Shown: in pieces, positions 61,678-64,000 of the stretch
Layout: each line of letters begins with the position of its first letter
Position numbering within the stretch: the stretch's first letter is position 1
Origin: Microbacterium sp. BLY
GTDB taxonomy: Bacteria > Actinomycetota > Actinomycetes > Actinomycetales > Microbacteriaceae
Direction of reading: 5' to 3'
NCBI RefSeq assembly: GCF_017939615.1
Contig: NZ_JAGKSR010000001.1
Location: 1,922,001 to 1,986,000, forward strand
Length of the DNA stretch: 64,000 nt
Notes under the pieces: model-generated
What the model saw: only the letters and a program-made list of their open reading frames with translations
Databases searched by the model: none
What the model was told of the DNA's origin: nothing
Program-made: the position numbers and the translations under genes

Positions 61678-62880
61678 TCACCCCTGCAGGGCGGCGAGCC
61701 GAGCGGCGGCCTCCTCCAGCACCTCGACGCGCTTGCATGCCGCGAAACGCACGAGTCCTGCGTAGTCGGCGCGGTGTGCGGGGGAGACGAATGCGGTCAG
61801 GGGGATGGCCACGACCCCCGCCCGTTCCGGGAGTTCCCGGCAGAAGGCGGCCGCGTCACCGCCGCCCAGCGCGCTCGCGTCCGCGACGGTGAAGTAGCCG
61901 CCCTGGGGAGCGTACACCGTGAAGCCGGCCGCACGCAGGCCGTCGCCGAGGATCGTCTGCTTGCGGGCGAGCAGGGCGGCGCCGTCACGGAAGAAGGCGT
62001 CGTCGAGGCGAAGACCGACGGCCACCGCGGGCTGGAACGGCGCCCCGTTCACGTAGGTGAGGTACTGCTTGACGGTCAGGACCGCCGTGATGAGTGCCGC
62101 GGGACCGTGCACCCAGCCGATCTTCCAGCCGGTGGTGGAGAAGGTCTTGCCCGCGGAGGAGATGGTGAGGGTGCGCTCGGCCGCACCGGGAAGGGTGGCG
62201 ATCGGCGTGTGCGGGCCGCGGAAGGTCAGGTGCTCGTAGACCTCGTCGGTCACGATGACCGCGTCATGGAGCGCAGCCAGGCGCACCACCTCCCGGCGCA
62301 CCTCCTCGCCGAACACCGCCCCGGTGGGGTTGTGCGGGTCGTTGACGAGGATGATCCGGGTGCGATCGGTCACGGCATCGGCGAGCCGCTCGAGGTCCGG
62401 CTGGAAGTCCGGAGCGCGCAGCGGCACGGTGCGCAGGCGGGCGCCGGCCAGCGCGACAGCCGCGGCGTACGAGTCGTAGTAGGGCTCGAAGACGACGACC
62501 TCGTCCTCCGGCCCGTCGATCAGGGCGAGCAGCGTCGCGGTGAGGGCTTCCGTAGCGCCGGCCGTGACGATGACCTCGGTCGCGGGGTCGACATCGAGCC
62601 CGTAGAAGCGCTGCTGGTGCTCCGAGATCGCCGCGCGGAGATCGGGGAAGCCGCGCCCCGGCGGGTACTGGTTGACGCCCTCGGTGATCGCGCTGCGGGC
62701 GGCGGCGAGCACCGCTTCCGGACCGTCCTCATCCGGGAAGCCCTGCCCCAGATTGATCGCACCGGTCCGGGCCGCTGCGGCGGACATCTCTGCGAAGATG
62801 GTGGGCGCGACGGTACCGTCCGCGTCGAGCAGACCGGCACCGGCCGCCGTGCGACGCCATGCGCCGGAGATGACACTCAT
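61678..62880 (-). CDS. PLP-dependent class I aminotransferase (KAT/DapC-like)
   Basis: This 400-aa fold-type I aminotransferase shows INLGQGFPDEDGPE, YPPGRGFPDLRAAI, NDPHNPTGAVF, the active-site loop ISSAGKTFSTTGWKIGW (PLP Lys), then ADYAGLVRFAACK. The pattern fits the kynurenine/glutamine aminotransferase group, which includes enzymes annotated as N-succinyl-DAP aminotransferase in mycobacteria (Rv0858c, from memory). Glutamine or methionine transamination coupled to the adjacent omega-amidase-like hydrolase is an alternative role. The ATG at 62880 is 7 nt after TAGCCT. It is divergent from the HtrA gene. Confidence 0.88.
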   Translation of the reverse strand: MSVISGAWRRTAAGAGLLDADGTVAPTIFAEMSAAAARTGAINLGQGFPDEDGPEAVLAAARSAITEGVNQYPPGRGFPDLRAAISEHQQRFYGLDVDPATEVIVTAGATEALTATLLALIDGPEDEVVVFEPYYDSYAAAVALAGARLRTVPLRAPDFQPDLERLADAVTDRTRIILVNDPHNPTGAVFGEEVRREVVRLAALHDAVIVTDEVYEHLTFRGPHTPIATLPGAAERTLTISSAGKTFSTTGWKIGWVHGPAALITAVLTVKQYLTYVNGAPFQPAVAVGLRLDDAFFRDGAALLARKQTILGDGLRAAGFTVYAPQGGYFTVADASALGGGDAAAFCRELPERAGVVAIPLTAFVSPAHRADYAGLVRFAACKRVEVLEEAAARLAALQG

Positions 62881-62887
62881 GAAGAAC

Positions 62888-62893
62888 AGGCTA
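62888..62893 (-). promoter_or_regulatory. Near-leaderless -10 box (aminotransferase)
   Basis: Minus-strand TAGCCT, then 7 nt, then ATG at 62880. Confidence 0.4.
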
Positions 62894-62975
62894 AGGCCAT
62901 AGCGGAAACTCAACCTCGGCATAAGAAACGCACAGGGACGCGCGGCATCCTGGAGGAGCGTTGAAGGAGCACACC

Positions 62976-64000
62976 ATGAACCAGGACAACTCGCAGGACC
63001 GCCCGGTACCGGCGTCGGACGACGCCGTCTCGGCCGGACAGACCCCTCAGACCCCGCAGACCCCGCAGGCGCCCGAGGCCGGGACGACCCCGCCCTCCGC
63101 CCCTGCCGCTGACGCCCCCGCGACGGGCGTCCCTGCTGCGCCGCACGGCCACCACATGCCGCCGACGTTCGCATCGCACGCCGCCGGCGGACCGACCGTC
63201 GCGCCCGTGCCGCATGGCCTGGCCGCCCCGGGCCCGGCCGCCGCCGGAGTCCCCGGCGCCGCGTTCGGCGTCCCCGCGCAGGACACCCGCCGGCTCGACG
63301 GCACGGTGCCGCCGAGCGACGGCACGCCGACCGCCACCAAGGAGAAGTCCCGCGGCGGCACCCGCGTCGCGGCCTTCATCGTGGCCGCCGCGCTCGTCGG
63401 CGGTGTCGCCGGCTTCGGTGGCGGTGCCCTCCTCACCGGGCTGCAGGACACCCCGTCCTCCGGCACCGCGCAGGGCCCGCAGACCGTCACCGTGAACAAC
63501 CCCGGGTCGGTCAACGAGACCACCGCGGTTGCGACCGAGGCTCTTCCGTCCGTCGTCACCATCGAGGTGGCGGGGTCGCAGGAGGCCGGCAGCGGCTCGG
63601 GCGTGATCATCAGCAAGGACGGCTACGTCCTGACCAACACCCACGTGGTCACCCTCGGCGGTGCCGTGGCGGATCCCACCATCCGCGTCACCACCTCCGA
63701 CGGGCGCATCTATCAGGCGACCATCGTCGGCACCGACCCGATCTACGACCTCGCTGTCATCAAGCTCACCGACGCCAAGGACCTGACGCCGATCAAGTTC
63801 GCGGATTCGTCGAAGCTCAACGTCGGTGACACGGCCGTGGCCCTCGGCGCGCCGCTCGGGCTCGCCAACTCGGTCACCACCGGCATCGTCAGCGCGCTCA
63901 ACCGCAGCATCCAGATCGCGTCCTCCGCGCTGCCCGACTCGTCCTCCGAGGACGCGCCGCAGGAGCAGGCGCCGGAGCAGGGCCAGGGAGAGGGACCGTT
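62976..64000 (+). CDS. HtrA/DegP-like trypsin-fold serine protease, 5' part
   Basis: The frame stays open to the end of the window (341 codons). A long cytoplasmic Pro/Gln/Ala-rich start (about 1-120) includes a PQTPQTPQTPQ tract. One transmembrane helix follows (TRVAAFIVAAALVGGVAGFGGGALL, about 128-152), then the protease domain outside the membrane. H223 (LTNTHVV) and D258 (IYDLAVIKL) of the triad are visible; the serine and any PDZ domain lie beyond the window. The ATG follows TGAAGGAGCACACC. This is the membrane-anchored PepD/HtrA type of actinobacteria, used in envelope protein quality control. Confidence 0.92.
   Translation, partial: MNQDNSQDRPVPASDDAVSAGQTPQTPQTPQAPEAGTTPPSAPAADAPATGVPAAPHGHHMPPTFASHAAGGPTVAPVPHGLAAPGPAAAGVPGAAFGVPAQDTRRLDGTVPPSDGTPTATKEKSRGGTRVAAFIVAAALVGGVAGFGGGALLTGLQDTPSSGTAQGPQTVTVNNPGSVNETTAVATEALPSVVTIEVAGSQEAGSGSGVIISKDGYVLTNTHVVTLGGAVADPTIRVTTSDGRIYQATIVGTDPIYDLAVIKLTDAKDLTPIKFADSSKLNVGDTAVALGAPLGLANSVTTGIVSALNRSIQIASSALPDSSSEDAPQEQAPEQGQGEGP

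Overview
The window is a dense, GC-rich (roughly 70%) piece of chromosome from an actinobacterium. The closest match I can suggest is a Microbacterium-like member of the Microbacteriaceae. The reasons are the gene families present (DUF3107, DUF3117, DUF6113, UPF0182, AdnA/AdnB, a NudC-UvrD2 pair), GTG starts, 4-nt ATGA/GTGA gene overlaps and TANNNT -10 boxes. The species assignment is inference. No CRISPR array, IS element or rRNA was seen.

Layout. 1-5423: tail of a peptide-type ABC ATPase, then a tandem glycine riboswitch controlling gcvT-gcvH-gcvP. 5578-11446: a complete oligopeptide ABC importer (lipoprotein, two permeases, one fused double ATPase) with a trailing PH-domain membrane protein. 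11454-15374: CPBP protease, typA/bipA and a secreted transglycosylase-like protein. 15480-17146: an XRE-cupin regulator divergent from an azlCD amino-acid exporter. 17188-25778: DUF6113, ferredoxin, dapC, citrate synthase, a DEAD-box helicase, dapD, dapE, a mannosyltransferase-like membrane protein and DUF3117. 25862-31859: O-methyltransferase, tatB, a YcxB-like protein, mrp, DUF1003, a soluble MgtE-like sensor, a GSP17M-like protein and an alpha/beta hydrolase. 32128-39497: Xaa-Pro aminopeptidase, a membrane-anchored EEP phosphodiesterase, PHP phosphoesterase, DUF817, an RhlE-like helicase, a ferritin-like protein, a small membrane protein and DUF3107. 39648-56700: adnA-adnB, a kinase-fold protein lacking catalytic residues, nudC-uvrD2, a TOMM leader-binding-like protein, a DUF2342 protein, a PDZ/Lon-like protease and UPF0182. 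56924-64000: GNAT, UspA, an APH-like kinase, a short accessory patch at tRNA-fMet, a nitrilase-family hydrolase, an aminotransferase and the start of an HtrA protease.

How the genes work together. The gcv operon is the glycine cleavage system under glycine-sensing RNA control. The dapC/dapD/dapE cluster supplies diaminopimelate for the cell wall and lysine. AdnAB, UvrD2 and NudC form a DNA/nucleotide maintenance block. As far as I recall, the order around rhlE, ferritin-like, DUF3107, adnAB, nudC, uvrD2, PDZ protease and UPF0182, and around dapD, dapE, DUF3117, O-MT, tatB, mrp and MgtE-N, matches two blocks of the Mycobacterium tuberculosis chromosome. The window is therefore mostly conserved core.

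Most notable observations. (1) About 20 genes have a -10-like hexamer ending exactly 6 (sometimes 7) nt before the start codon, the geometry of leaderless mRNAs. (2) A 34-nt near-copy of the 3' part of tRNA-fMet lies 801 bp from the intact gene, in the same orientation, with an unrecognised ORF between. (3) The kinase-fold protein convergent with adnB has lost its catalytic loop Asp and its metal-binding Asp. (4) An orphan TOMM leader-binding-like gene overlaps the conserved end of uvrD2 by 164 bp in antisense.
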